Source: CAYZZU01 sp964483105
GTDB lineage: Bacteria > CG2-30-53-67
Direction: 5' to 3'
DNA length: 64,000 nucleotides
NCBI GenBank assembly: GCA_964483105.1
Contig: CAYZZU010000003.1
Span: 58,453 to 122,452 of the forward strand
Positions 53,009 through 59,822 of the stretch are shown here, piece after piece. The position numbers and the translations under genes were made by a program. The first letter of the stretch is position 1. Every line of letters starts with the position of its first letter. The notes below the pieces were generated by a model. The model was not told the DNA's origin and searched no databases. It saw nothing but the letters and a program-made list of their open reading frames with translations.

Positions 53009-55675
53009 ATGTGGAACCGGAAGATATTCGGATTGAAACATCAGGAGGTTGCACTCCTGTTTTTACTGATTCTTTCTGGTATTGTCTACCTCAACTCCAT
53101 TTTCGGGGATTTTCTTCTCGACGACGAGATCCTGATTCAGAAGAATGCGGCGATTCATTCCCTCTGGAACATCGGGCTTCTCACCTACCGTTGGCTGCGG
53201 ACCTTCTCCTATGCCGTTGATTATTCCATCTGGGGACTCAATCCGATCGGGTATCATCTCTCCAATATCTTCTACAATAGTTTGACGGTCCTTGTGGTCT
53301 ATCTCCTTACGAGAAGTTTGACGAAAAACTTGACGATATCATTTGTTACGTCGCTTCTATTTGCCCTCCATCCGATTCATACCGAGGCAGTCAGCTACCT
53401 TTCCGGGAGGCGGGACATCCTTTCCGCTCTCTTTTACCTGCTCGGTTTTTTCGCCTATTTAAAGGGCCGGGAGAGGGGAGGGAGAGGTTACTATGCCGGC
53501 GCGATCGTCTCCTATCTCCTCAGCATCTCCGCAAAAGAGATGGGGGTAACCCTTCCCCTCCTGATCTTTGCCTACGAGGTCATCATGGGTATTCACGAGC
53601 AGAAGGAAACCGTCTCCGGCACGGCGGTACTCTTCTTCCGATCTCTGGGGAGAAGCCTGAAACGGTTCCGATGGGTGATTCTGCTCTCCGCTATTCTGCT
53701 GGGTGGATATCTTTACGTCGATCTCTTCCTCGAGCATGCCTCCGGGATGGTGACCTCCAAGGGGATCCAGTGGTGGGGCGGGAATCCGGTCTCCAACTTC
53801 GCCACTGTGAGCACCGTGGTGGCGGCCTATGTGAAGAAGCTCTTCTTCCCGGTTGTGCTCCGTGCCGATTACAGGATGATCCATTATTTCCACTCTTTCC
53901 TGGCATTTCCGGTTGTTTTGTCAGCGGGGTTGATCCTGACCCTGATTCTGGTTTCTTTTCTATACCTTCGTCGTTACTGGATGATCACTTTCGCAATCTG
54001 GTTCTTCTTCATCACCCTGCTTCCGGTGATGCAGATCATTCCGCACCATATCTTGATGGCCGAACACTTTCTTTATCTTCCATCCTATGGTTTCTGCCTC
54101 TTATGCGGCCAGTTGGTGGAGTGGGGTATTCGAAGACGGCGAGTCAGGCCACCTGTTCTACTCATTCTTTGTCTCGTTGGTGGGCTCTGGTTTGTCAGAG
54201 TAGTGAACCGCAATTTTGACTGGGCCGATACGGTCAGTATTACGCGATCCGGACTTCGCTATGATCCTGAAAACCCGATTTATCATTTTTTCCTTGGACG
54301 TGCTTACTTCGTAGCCCATTTAGGTCAGTCTGCTCAAAAAGAACTCGATCAGGCCCTTTCTACCCGTTACAAATATTCAATGGTTCATTCGGTCCGTGCG
54401 GCCGTGGCCTTTTCTTACGGAAATTACGAAAAAGGTGAAAAAGAGACTGCTTCGGCCCTGAAATATGATTCAGCCGACCCGATGGCCCTGATCAACCAGG
54501 CTTACTTTGATCTCTTTCTGGGGCGATACCGTGAGGCGAAGGAGTACTACCTACGCGTCCGGCCTGAAAACCTGGAGGGGGTGGTTTTGACCAATCTGGC
54601 GAGGATTGCCTTGCATGACGGGGATCGAAAGGAGGCCCGGAGATGGATGGAAAGGGCCTTGAACCGATGGCCGAAGCGGTCGGATCTGCACTATGAAATG
54701 GCCGAGGTACTGGTCAAGGGGCTGAAGTTCCGCCAGGCAGCGAAGGAGTATCGTGAGGCGCTCCGGCTGGGTGGAGATCATCACGATTCTTCCGGCTTTC
54801 TGAAAGGGGTCCCGGAGAAAATCGAGTGGGCCAAACGACTCCAACACCAACTCGATGCCCTGAAAAAAACCGGGCAAACAGCCGGGGCCCCGGAGGTCGG
54901 CCGTGCCTATGGCAGGCTCTACCGTGATGCCGGGAACTATCGGGAGGCTGAACGGAGACTGCGGTCCGCGTGGGCGAAGGGCGATTCCTCCCGGGAAAAC
55001 CGCCGGTTGTTGGCGGAAGTGCTTTTAAAGGAAGGCAAGCGGGCAACGGCTGTGAAGATTGTGCAGGGAATTCTTGAAGAAGAGGGGCGTCTTTCCGACG
55101 AGTGTCTTCAAACCGCAGTGGATGTCCTCTCGCAGGGGCTCAACCTCGAGGAAGCGATCCGCCTGGAAAAGAAACTTGTTTCGCGGCATCCGGGGGAACA
55201 GTCATTCACTGAGCGCCTCTCCGCTCTGGAACAGATGCTCGATCTGCAGAACGAATCACATCGCCTTGACGAAGAAGGTAATCCGGTGGGAGCGGCTATT
55301 ACAAAAGGTGACCTCCTGGTTCGGCTGGGGAGGGTGCAGGAGGCAATCACCGTCTGTGAGTCTGCGCTTGAAAAGAAACCGGACGATCTGGAGCTTCTCC
55401 GCAAGCTTTGCGACCTCTACGAGGCGGGGGGATACCGGTACCGGCAGAAGGCGATCCGGACCGGTCGGCGAATTCTCAAGCTCAACCCCCGGGATTCCCA
55501 AACTGCCCTTCGCCTCTGGCGACTCTACTACAACCAGGTCGAAGATTACGAAAGCGCCCTGGCTTTTCTCGAAAAGGCGATACAGGCCGACCCGACCCTT
55601 GCCGAAAACCCAAAGATTGCGCGGGAGCTGAATGCCCTGAGAAGGTACGTCCGGACATTTCATGCTGCCGGTTGA
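53009..55675 (+). CDS. Large multi-spanning TPR protein, TMTC/GT-C type putative glycosyltransferase (second copy)
   Basis: This 888-residue protein has about eleven membrane helices (to residue 400) and a long TPR solenoid (about 415-880). The first loop has L-L-D-D-E-I-L-I, the acidic pair of GT-C enzymes, and the helices carry H-P-I-H-T-E-A-V-S-Y-L-S-G-R-R-D, shared with the first copy. It is the last gene before the pilin operon. Two paralogues of this type at the two ends of the cluster suggest either two acceptors or consecutive sugar additions. Family members of this layout are usually annotated only as TPR proteins. Confidence 0.78.
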   Translation: MWNRKIFGLKHQEVALLFLLILSGIVYLNSIFGDFLLDDEILIQKNAAIHSLWNIGLLTYRWLRTFSYAVDYSIWGLNPIGYHLSNIFYNSLTVLVVYLLTRSLTKNLTISFVTSLLFALHPIHTEAVSYLSGRRDILSALFYLLGFFAYLKGRERGGRGYYAGAIVSYLLSISAKEMGVTLPLLIFAYEVIMGIHEQKETVSGTAVLFFRSLGRSLKRFRWVILLSAILLGGYLYVDLFLEHASGMVTSKGIQWWGGNPVSNFATVSTVVAAYVKKLFFPVVLRADYRMIHYFHSFLAFPVVLSAGLILTLILVSFLYLRRYWMITFAIWFFFITLLPVMQIIPHHILMAEHFLYLPSYGFCLLCGQLVEWGIRRRRVRPPVLLILCLVGGLWFVRVVNRNFDWADTVSITRSGLRYDPENPIYHFFLGRAYFVAHLGQSAQKELDQALSTRYKYSMVHSVRAAVAFSYGNYEKGEKETASALKYDSADPMALINQAYFDLFLGRYREAKEYYLRVRPENLEGVVLTNLARIALHDGDRKEARRWMERALNRWPKRSDLHYEMAEVLVKGLKFRQAAKEYREALRLGGDHHDSSGFLKGVPEKIEWAKRLQHQLDALKKTGQTAGAPEVGRAYGRLYRDAGNYREAERRLRSAWAKGDSSRENRRLLAEVLLKEGKRATAVKIVQGILEEEGRLSDECLQTAVDVLSQGLNLEEAIRLEKKLVSRHPGEQSFTERLSALEQMLDLQNESHRLDEEGNPVGAAITKGDLLVRLGRVQEAITVCESALEKKPDDLELLRKLCDLYEAGGYRYRQKAIRTGRRILKLNPRDSQTALRLWRLYYNQVEDYESALAFLEKAIQADPTLAENPKIARELNALRRYVRTFHAAG

Positions 55676-55709
55676 CAATTTTCGTCATGGAGTTATACAT
55701 TGTGTCAAC
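55671..55709 (+). promoter_or_regulatory. Candidate sigma-70 promoter with flanking inverted repeat
   Basis: TTGACA (55672-55677), a 16-bp spacer and TATACA (55694-55699) form a plausible promoter overlapping the stop of the TPR gene. GTTGACA (55671-55677) and TGTCAAC (55703-55709) are perfectly complementary, so the same bases could be an operator. No gene begins directly after it, and pilA lies 315 bp further on. Confidence 0.45.
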
Positions 55710-55893
55710 AATCCATCTCATTGATTTTCAAGGTAAAATAATGAGAAAAGAACGAACCTGTCCAGGGCGTTCATAATAATAGGCCAATAATGTCCGGGTA
55801 CTCCCTGAGGTTGTTGATGCCTGCCGGAGGATCATGGAGGGATAAACTTCTATATAACAACAAGTTACAAAATAATAACAGATTCCCTTTTTC

Positions 55894-55909
55894 TGGCATG
55901 ATCCTTGCT
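55894..55909 (+). promoter_or_regulatory. Sigma-54 promoter of pilA
   Basis: TGGCATGATCCTTGCT fits the -24/-12 consensus with GG and GC at the required spacing; only the sixth base (T for C) differs from TGGCAC. It lies 115 bp before the pilA ATG, so a leader of roughly 100 nt is expected. pilA is sigma-54 and PilR dependent in Pseudomonas, Geobacter and Myxococcus, and pilS/pilR are 5-6 kb downstream here. Confidence 0.85.
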
Positions 55910-56024
55910 CATTATGACTTTACAGAATAAAGAGTTTCATCCGGAATCTTTATGTAAGGGAGGTGAGTACAGAGGGCATCGTAGACGATTCATGCATCCA
56001 TTTAACAGCAGAAGGAGAGAAGAA

Positions 56025-56522
56025 ATGATGACCATCCAAAAGAGTGAAAGCGGTTTTACACTGATCGAACTCATGATCGTTGTGGCGATCATCGGGATCC
56101 TGGCCGCCGTGGCCATCCCCGGCTATATCGGTTTCCAGGAAAAATCGAGAAAGGGGGCGATTACCGGAGCGGCCGCCGGAGCGGCGGCGGAGATCCAGGG
56201 ATGGTTGAGCGCCTCCAGAAATCCAAACGGCACTCTTGTGGAAGTTGATACTTCGGGTGACGGTACGGTAGGTGCCGGCGACAGCGCAGATTCCGCTCTG
56301 TTAGGGAAAGTCGCGACTGCCTATTCAAATATGCGAAACACTGCTGGAGATAACTCACCATGGAACAGCAGCAATGATCTGTGGCAAACTGGTGCGGGCA
56401 AAGAAGGTTCTGGACAGATTTTTCTTCAGGCATCAGGCAATTCTTCGGTTACGATCAGGGCCTTTGATAATGATTCTTCAAATAGTACACCGCTTTACAG
56501 CAAGACGGTCAGCGCGGACTGA
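56025..56522 (+). CDS. pilA: Type IV major pilin-like protein PilA
   Basis: The precursor (165 aa) has a 10-residue leader ending in Gly, then F-T-L-I-E-L-M-I-V-V-A-I-I-G-I-L-A-A-V-A-I-P; Phe+1 and Glu+5 are standard for processing and assembly. The rest is a globular domain without cysteines, so the usual disulfide-closed D-loop is missing. Residues 75-86 (D-T-S-G-D-G-T-V-G-A-G-D) match a calcium-binding EF-hand/dockerin loop with ligands at 1, 3, 5 and 12. The C-terminus is Ser/Asn/Thr-rich. AAGGAGAG precedes ATG 56025; the frame upstream of that lies in the leader. Confidence 0.92.
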   Translation: MMTIQKSESGFTLIELMIVVAIIGILAAVAIPGYIGFQEKSRKGAITGAAAGAAAEIQGWLSASRNPNGTLVEVDTSGDGTVGAGDSADSALLGKVATAYSNMRNTAGDNSPWNSSNDLWQTGAGKEGSGQIFLQASGNSSVTIRAFDNDSSNSTPLYSKTVSAD

Positions 56523-56544
56523 TCATCGGGCGGACCCAAACGAT

Positions 56545-56579
56545 CTGAGGGCGGTCCGGGAAACCGGGCCCGCCCTCAG
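56545..56579 (+). terminator. Hairpin after pilA
   Basis: CTGAGGGCGG (56545-56554) pairs perfectly with CCGCCCTCAG (56570-56579), with a second inner stem CCGG/CCGG. It begins 22 bp after the pilA stop. The run after it is only weakly T-rich, so it may be an attenuator or 3'-end stabiliser that lowers expression of the second pilin relative to pilA. Confidence 0.7.
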
Positions 56580-56704
56580 CGTTCTGTTGTCATCAGGACT
56601 TGACATGGGAGAGAACCTCGATTACTTTGAATGGGGTCTTGGCCATGCCGGGGCCTGATACTTTGTTTCGCAGTGAGGGTACAGAGATGTAGAGAGGGCG
56701 GACG

Positions 56705-57085
56705 ATGAGAGTGGACAGGAAACAGCAGGGCTTCTCCCTGATCGAACTGATGATCACCGTGGCGATCATCGGAATCCTGGCGGCAGTGGCCATTCCCACC
56801 TACATCGGCTACCGGCTGAAGGCGGAGAGAAGCGTGGCGTGGAGTGACCTCCAGGCTCTCAGACTCCTGGAGGAACAGTACTACGCTGAGAATAATGCTT
56901 ATACAAACAATATTGCGTTACTTCCCGGTTTTCAGCCTGATCCCGGAAGTCTGTACAACTACTCGGTGGCCTTCAGCTCCGGCAACAACCAGACATTCAT
57001 CGCCACGGCCACCCGGAAGGCCGGGACAAGCAACGACCCCGGATCGCCCTGGACGATCGACTATCAGAACCAGCGGAACTGGTAG
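56705..57085 (+). CDS. Minor type IV pilin (PilE-like)
   Basis: The precursor (126 aa) has a 9-residue leader, cleavage after Gly9, then F-S-L-I-E-L-M-I-T-V-A-I-I-G-I-L-A-A-V-A-I-P. The soluble part begins with R-S-V-A-W-S-D-L-Q-A-L-R-L-L-E-E-Q-Y-Y-A-E-N-N-A-Y, as in minor pilins of the PilE type, and has no cysteine. GAGAGGG precedes the ATG. It may initiate or cap the pilus. Confidence 0.88.
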   Translation: MRVDRKQQGFSLIELMITVAIIGILAAVAIPTYIGYRLKAERSVAWSDLQALRLLEEQYYAENNAYTNNIALLPGFQPDPGSLYNYSVAFSSGNNQTFIATATRKAGTSNDPGSPWTIDYQNQRNW

Positions 57086-57120
57086 CGTTCTTCCCCACCT
57101 CTCTTCTATCCCTTGGGCTG

Positions 57121-57194
57121 TCTGTATTTCTTCTTGTAAGGCAGCCCCTCCGTCTCAAGACCTTCCTCCCATCCAGTGCATCGTATTTCGGATC
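57121..57194 (-). pseudogene. Relic 3' end of a PIN-domain toxin gene
   Basis: On the minus strand, directly after the stop of the upstream PIN gene, D-P-K-Y-D-A-L-D-G can be read and, after a one-base shift, E-G-L-E-T-E-G-L-P-Y-K-K-K-Y. This matches the end of the intact PIN toxin at 58074-58490 (D-P-E-Y-N-E-L-E-E-E ... R-L-P-Y-K-K-K). The DNA also matches (TTCTTCTTGTAAGGCAGCC in both). The first five-sixths of the gene is absent. Confidence 0.75.
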
Positions 57195-57665
57195 TTATTC
57201 AAGACTTGTGTCCTTCTTCCGCTCTGCGAGGAGATGTTCTGTAAGTCGCTCCCCTTTTGCGGATCCTCTCAGCAGGCCGGCGACGATCTGTATGTCGGTC
57301 TGGTTGAAGTCGTTGCCCTTGAAAAGGAGGGGTTCGCCGGCATATTTGGAGAGGGCATAGGCACAACAATCGCCCAAATTCAGTCCGGCGGGATGCCGCC
57401 CCTTGCCGTAGGTTCTCCAGGCCTTTCTGGCCAGTTCAAACTGTTCCAGGTTCATGCCGACAATTTCAATCCGGGCGCGATGCAGGAGAAGATCGAACTC
57501 CCGGCCTCCAGGCTCACCCTTTTTTGCCTCAATGACAACACCGGTTTCCAGCGCCGAGAAGGCACTGAGCAGACGCTTGGAGTCACCGGAGATCGCCCGG
57601 GAGAGGGTTTCCGCTTCGGGTTCACCCAGAAGTATGGCAATCAGGGCGGAAGTATCGATGACCAT
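57195..57665 (-). CDS. vapC: VapC-type PIN ribonuclease toxin with an antitoxin-derived C-terminal tail
   Basis: VapC toxins cleave RNA. The PIN domain carries the acidic residues D4 (V-I-D-T-S-A-L), E40, D99 and D119 (K-G-N-D-F-N-Q-T-D-I). Normal members end near residue 130. This one continues with L-R-G-S-A-K-G-E-R-L-T-E-H-L-L-A-E-R-K-K (132-151), identical at 20 of 25 positions to the C-terminus of the AbrB-type antitoxin at 58480-58710. The antitoxin gene overlaps its ATG by one base. The tail seems to have been gained by in-frame fusion to an old antitoxin gene. Whether it alters toxicity or antitoxin choice is unknown. Confidence 0.9.
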   Translation of the reverse strand: MVIDTSALIAILLGEPEAETLSRAISGDSKRLLSAFSALETGVVIEAKKGEPGGREFDLLLHRARIEIVGMNLEQFELARKAWRTYGKGRHPAGLNLGDCCAYALSKYAGEPLLFKGNDFNQTDIQIVAGLLRGSAKGERLTEHLLAERKKDTSLE

Positions 57666-57919
57666 CAGGAGAAAGTTCCATTTTTCCCGTAGCCCAGGAT
57701 TTTCTCCGGGCTACGTGGGTCCAGATCGGGCAACTCACTGCACCGCCGGGAGATTGCCATGATCTCTTCGAACGTGTCGGAGACGGTTCGTTTTCCCCGA
57801 AGACGCTCGAGATGTTCTTCGAGTGCATGAATAAGCGCCTGGGTCAGGCTCTCACCACTTTCAGCGGCCACTTCCCTCGCCAGTTTCTCTGCTTGAGGAT
57901 TCTTTATGCTCAGAGCCAT
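57665..57919 (-). CDS. vapB: VapB-type antitoxin (PSK/Rv0623 family)
   Basis: This 84-residue protein begins M-A-L-S-I-K-N-P-Q-A-E-K-L-A-R-E-V-A and ends near D-P-R-S-P-E-K-I-L-G-Y, both typical of the PSK transcription-factor-like antitoxins that pair with PIN toxins. It binds DNA with its N-terminus and the toxin with its C-terminus, and represses its own operon. ATG at 57919 has AGGGGAAG upstream; a GTG two codons earlier is possible. Confidence 0.9.
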   Translation of the reverse strand: MALSIKNPQAEKLAREVAAESGESLTQALIHALEEHLERLRGKRTVSDTFEEIMAISRRCSELPDLDPRSPEKILGYGKNGTFS

Positions 57920-57953
57920 GCTCACTTCCCCTTCTGTATTGAAACTACAATAA

Positions 57954-57981
57954 ATTATAGAATCTTTAATTGATATGTCAA
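57954..57981 (-). promoter_or_regulatory. Promoter of the vapBC pair
   Basis: On the minus strand TTGACA (57981-57976), a 16-bp spacer and TATAAT (57959-57954) form consensus -35 and -10 boxes, about 35 bp before the vapB start. Confidence 0.75.
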
Positions 57982-57991
57982 GTTAAAATTT

Positions 57992-58011
57992 ATTGGATCG
58001 GGGACGGTTCT
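57992..58011 (+). repeat. REP-like 20-mer, copy 1
   Basis: ATTGGATCGGGGACGGTTCT recurs at 59434-59453 with one change (C to T) in the same orientation. The GGGGACGGTTC core looks like REP sequences of RAYT transposase systems. No transposase is present in the window. Confidence 0.7.
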
Positions 58012-58073
58012 TATTTTTATCTTATATTTCAAATAGATACAAACCATTTTGCGATTTTTGTCTGTTTGCTTGT

Positions 58074-58490
58074 CTATTTTCCTTTCTTCTTGTAAGGCAG
58101 CCGCTCCATCCGGATTTTCTCTTCTTCAAGTTCATTGTATTCCGGATCCTTATGGACCAGTACGGCTTCATTTGACCATGTAAGTGCGGCAATCAGCGCA
58201 TCGGTCAGGGAAATCTGATACCGGCTCTTGTAGTGTCCCGCTCTGAGAAGAACAGGTTCATTCATCTCCCAGATGATGTTGAGCGGAAGCCTCTTGAGCA
58301 GGGCATAGCGTTGTTCCGCTGAAAGCTCTCCCTGCTCCCGCAGGGTAATGTAATAGACTTCGAGGAGGGAAATAGAGGAAAGAATCGCACCCTTTCTGAG
58401 AAGCTCTTCCACCCTGTCCGCTCCCGCTTCATCTTCCAGGAAGGCCATCAGAGCGGATGTATCGAGCAGAAAAAGATCGTCATTTTTCAA
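58074..58490 (-). CDS. PIN-domain ribonuclease toxin
   Basis: The 138-residue protein begins F-L-L-D-T-S-A-L-M-A-F-L-E-D-E, with the first PIN aspartate D10, and contains S-L-L-E-V-Y-Y and S-L-T-D-A-L-I-A-A-L at the places of the next acidic residues. Partner is the AbrB-type antitoxin, whose gene overlaps it by 11 bp. It is the intact version of the relic at 57121-57194. Confidence 0.9.
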   Translation of the reverse strand: MKNDDLFLLDTSALMAFLEDEAGADRVEELLRKGAILSSISLLEVYYITLREQGELSAEQRYALLKRLPLNIIWEMNEPVLLRAGHYKSRYQISLTDALIAALTWSNEAVLVHKDPEYNELEEEKIRMERLPYKKKGK

Positions 58491-58710
58491 TGCTTCTGTC
58501 CTTATTCCGTTCTGCGAGGAGATGCTTCGTGAGGTTTTCTCCTTTTGCAGAGCCTCTCAGCGCCTTGATTAGATCTTTGGGGATGGGGATGACCTTGATG
58601 ACCTTTCCCGTATCGATCCATTCAACCTCCGTGCCTCCATCGAGGCCATATTTCTTCCAAAGGGGGGAGGGGATGATGACTTGTCCTTTTCTTGTAATCG
58701 TACTCTTCAT
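58480..58710 (-). CDS. AbrB/MazE-type antitoxin
   Basis: A 76-residue swapped-hairpin AbrB protein: T-I-T-R-K-G-Q-V-I-I-P at the N-terminus, then L-W-K-K-Y-G-L-D-G-G-T-E-V. Its C-terminal tail (L-R-G-S-A-K-G-E-N-L-T-K-H-L-L-A-E-R) is the toxin-contacting part in such proteins and has a twin on the vapC toxin at 57195-57665. It is expected to repress its own promoter. Confidence 0.88.
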   Translation of the reverse strand: MKSTITRKGQVIIPSPLWKKYGLDGGTEVEWIDTGKVIKVIPIPKDLIKALRGSAKGENLTKHLLAERNKDRSIEK

Positions 58711-58869
58711 GATATTCCGCCTTACTTATCTTCAAAAAGTAATATAAATATAATTTTAACATGCGTTATTTGGTGCGAGATGTCAACTGGATCCTGTGTG
58801 CGGAAGATATGTGATTTTTTTGCAAGATTATCATTCATATAAGACCATATAAGACGGGCTGAAGAATCC

Positions 58870-58898
58870 TTGACACTAAGCGCTTGATGAATTATACT
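58870..58898 (+). promoter_or_regulatory. Promoter of the third toxin-antitoxin pair
   Basis: TTGACA (58870-58875), a 17-bp spacer and TATACT (58893-58898) form a near-perfect sigma-70 promoter. The spacer holds the palindrome AAGCGCTT (58878-58885), a possible operator for autorepression by the antitoxin. Confidence 0.8.
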
Positions 58899-58925
58899 AC
58901 CCGCCATGAAGGAGGTGATGCGGGT

Positions 58926-59165
58926 ATGAGCACGGCGACGATTCGTATCCCGGAAGAGAAAAGGGATATCCTGAAAATTATCGCGAGCATAGAAAAAAGA
59001 GAGATGAAGGAGATTCTTTCGGAGTTGATCGATGAGTATACTGCAAGACATCAGGAGACGCTCGATCTTCTTTCGCAGCCGGAATGGGTTGAAATGATCC
59101 AGGCGGGGAAAAAAGAGGTGACGGACGGAGTCAAAGGAAAGAGTCTGGATGAGTTGGAAGATTGA
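58926..59165 (+). CDS. Ribbon-helix-helix-like antitoxin
   Basis: A 79-residue protein starting M-S-T-A-T-I-R-I-P-E-E-K-R-D-I-L-K, the beta-strand and first helix of a RHH DNA-binding fold, followed by a helical, acidic C-terminus suited to binding a toxin. AAGGAGGTG stands before ATG 58926. It overlaps the toxin gene by 17 bp. Confidence 0.8.
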   Translation: MSTATIRIPEEKRDILKIIASIEKREMKEILSELIDEYTARHQETLDLLSQPEWVEMIQAGKKEVTDGVKGKSLDELED

Positions 59166-59418
59166 AATTAAACCCGCAACGGAAAAAGAGTACAAACGGC
59201 TGGACGGGAAAACACGGAAAAGAATGAAGGCTGCTTTGAAAAAGCTTGAGGGGAATGAAGGGCCTTTATCCAATGCCGATGTCAAACCGCTTACTGGGCC
59301 TCTCCGGGGTGATTGCCGACTGAGAGTCGGGGATTGGAGAGTTCTTTTTACTCCGGATAAGGAGGCAAAGATCTTGTATGTCTACGCCATACTCCCCCGT
59401 GGTAGGGCCTACAAGTAG
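59149..59418 (+). CDS. RelE/ParE-family toxin
   Basis: The 89-residue protein shows the RelE-fold pattern: W-K-I-E-I-K-P-A-T-E-K-E-Y-K-R-L, then P-L-T-G-P-L-R-G-D-C-R-L-R-V-G-D-W-R-V-L-F and the final strand I-L-Y-V-Y-A-I-L-P-R-G-R-A-Y-K. L-R-V-G-D-W-R-V-L-F is close to the RelE consensus. It probably cleaves mRNA on the ribosome, but a gyrase-targeting ParE activity cannot be excluded. Confidence 0.88.
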   Translation: MSWKIEIKPATEKEYKRLDGKTRKRMKAALKKLEGNEGPLSNADVKPLTGPLRGDCRLRVGDWRVLFTPDKEAKILYVYAILPRGRAYK

Positions 59419-59433
59419 GCTGAGCGCTCAAAA

Positions 59434-59453
59434 ATTGGATTGGGGACGGTTCT
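59434..59453 (+). repeat. REP-like 20-mer, copy 2
   Basis: ATTGGATTGGGGACGGTTCT, 19 of 20 identical to copy 1. The two copies in direct orientation bracket the second and third toxin-antitoxin pairs. Confidence 0.7.
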
Positions 59454-59588
59454 GCTTTTCCTTTATTTATATATCCAATGGTGAAAACGGGTTTTGATCC
59501 GGCCTTCGAAGATTTGACAAAAGCAATGTCTTCACGGCTTCGCAGAAAAGTCATTCCTGTCCGGCCACCCACGTCTGCCTGAAACTTA

Positions 59589-59616
59589 TTGATAATCTCC
59601 CGAAATCATTTATAAT
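59589..59616 (+). promoter_or_regulatory. Candidate promoter for pilD-pilS
   Basis: TTGATA (59589-59594), a 16-bp spacer and TATAAT (59611-59616). It is about 205 bp before the pilD ATG, so the transcript would have a long, structured leader. Confidence 0.5.
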
Positions 59617-59709
59617 ATTAAATATACAGACTTGTCTCTTATTCCGAGCTTTGGCGCGTTCGCTCTTCCGGACGGGATTTGCCTGAAATATGATTGAATG
59701 AATGCCTTT

Positions 59710-59730
59710 CCCCCCTTGCAAGAAGGGGGG
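59710..59730. repeat. Polypyrimidine/polypurine hairpin repeat
   Basis: CCCCCCTT (59710-59717) is complementary to AAGGGGGG (59723-59730) around a five-base loop. Sequences of this type (read as P-L-I-P-P-F-L-Q-G-G-K on the minus strand) resemble small dispersed repeats found between genes in many delta-type and other bacteria. Confidence 0.6.
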
Positions 59731-59822
59731 GATAAGAGGGGTGGTCTTTTTGCCGAGGGGGGGGGTAACAAGAGCCATCTCCTTCGGAAGTGGATGTTTT
59801 TCATTCCGTAAATAGAGTAGCT

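Larger units (their letters stand above)
59454..59822. other. Non-coding leader region before pilD
   Basis: No gene is seen. The region holds one candidate promoter and a GC-rich hairpin (listed separately), then a long G-run (59757-59765) that may be prone to slippage. Confidence 0.45.

Noticed and set aside
57745..57990. Alternative plus-strand genes in the toxin-antitoxin island
   Set aside because: All overlap well-supported minus-strand genes and lack family matches.
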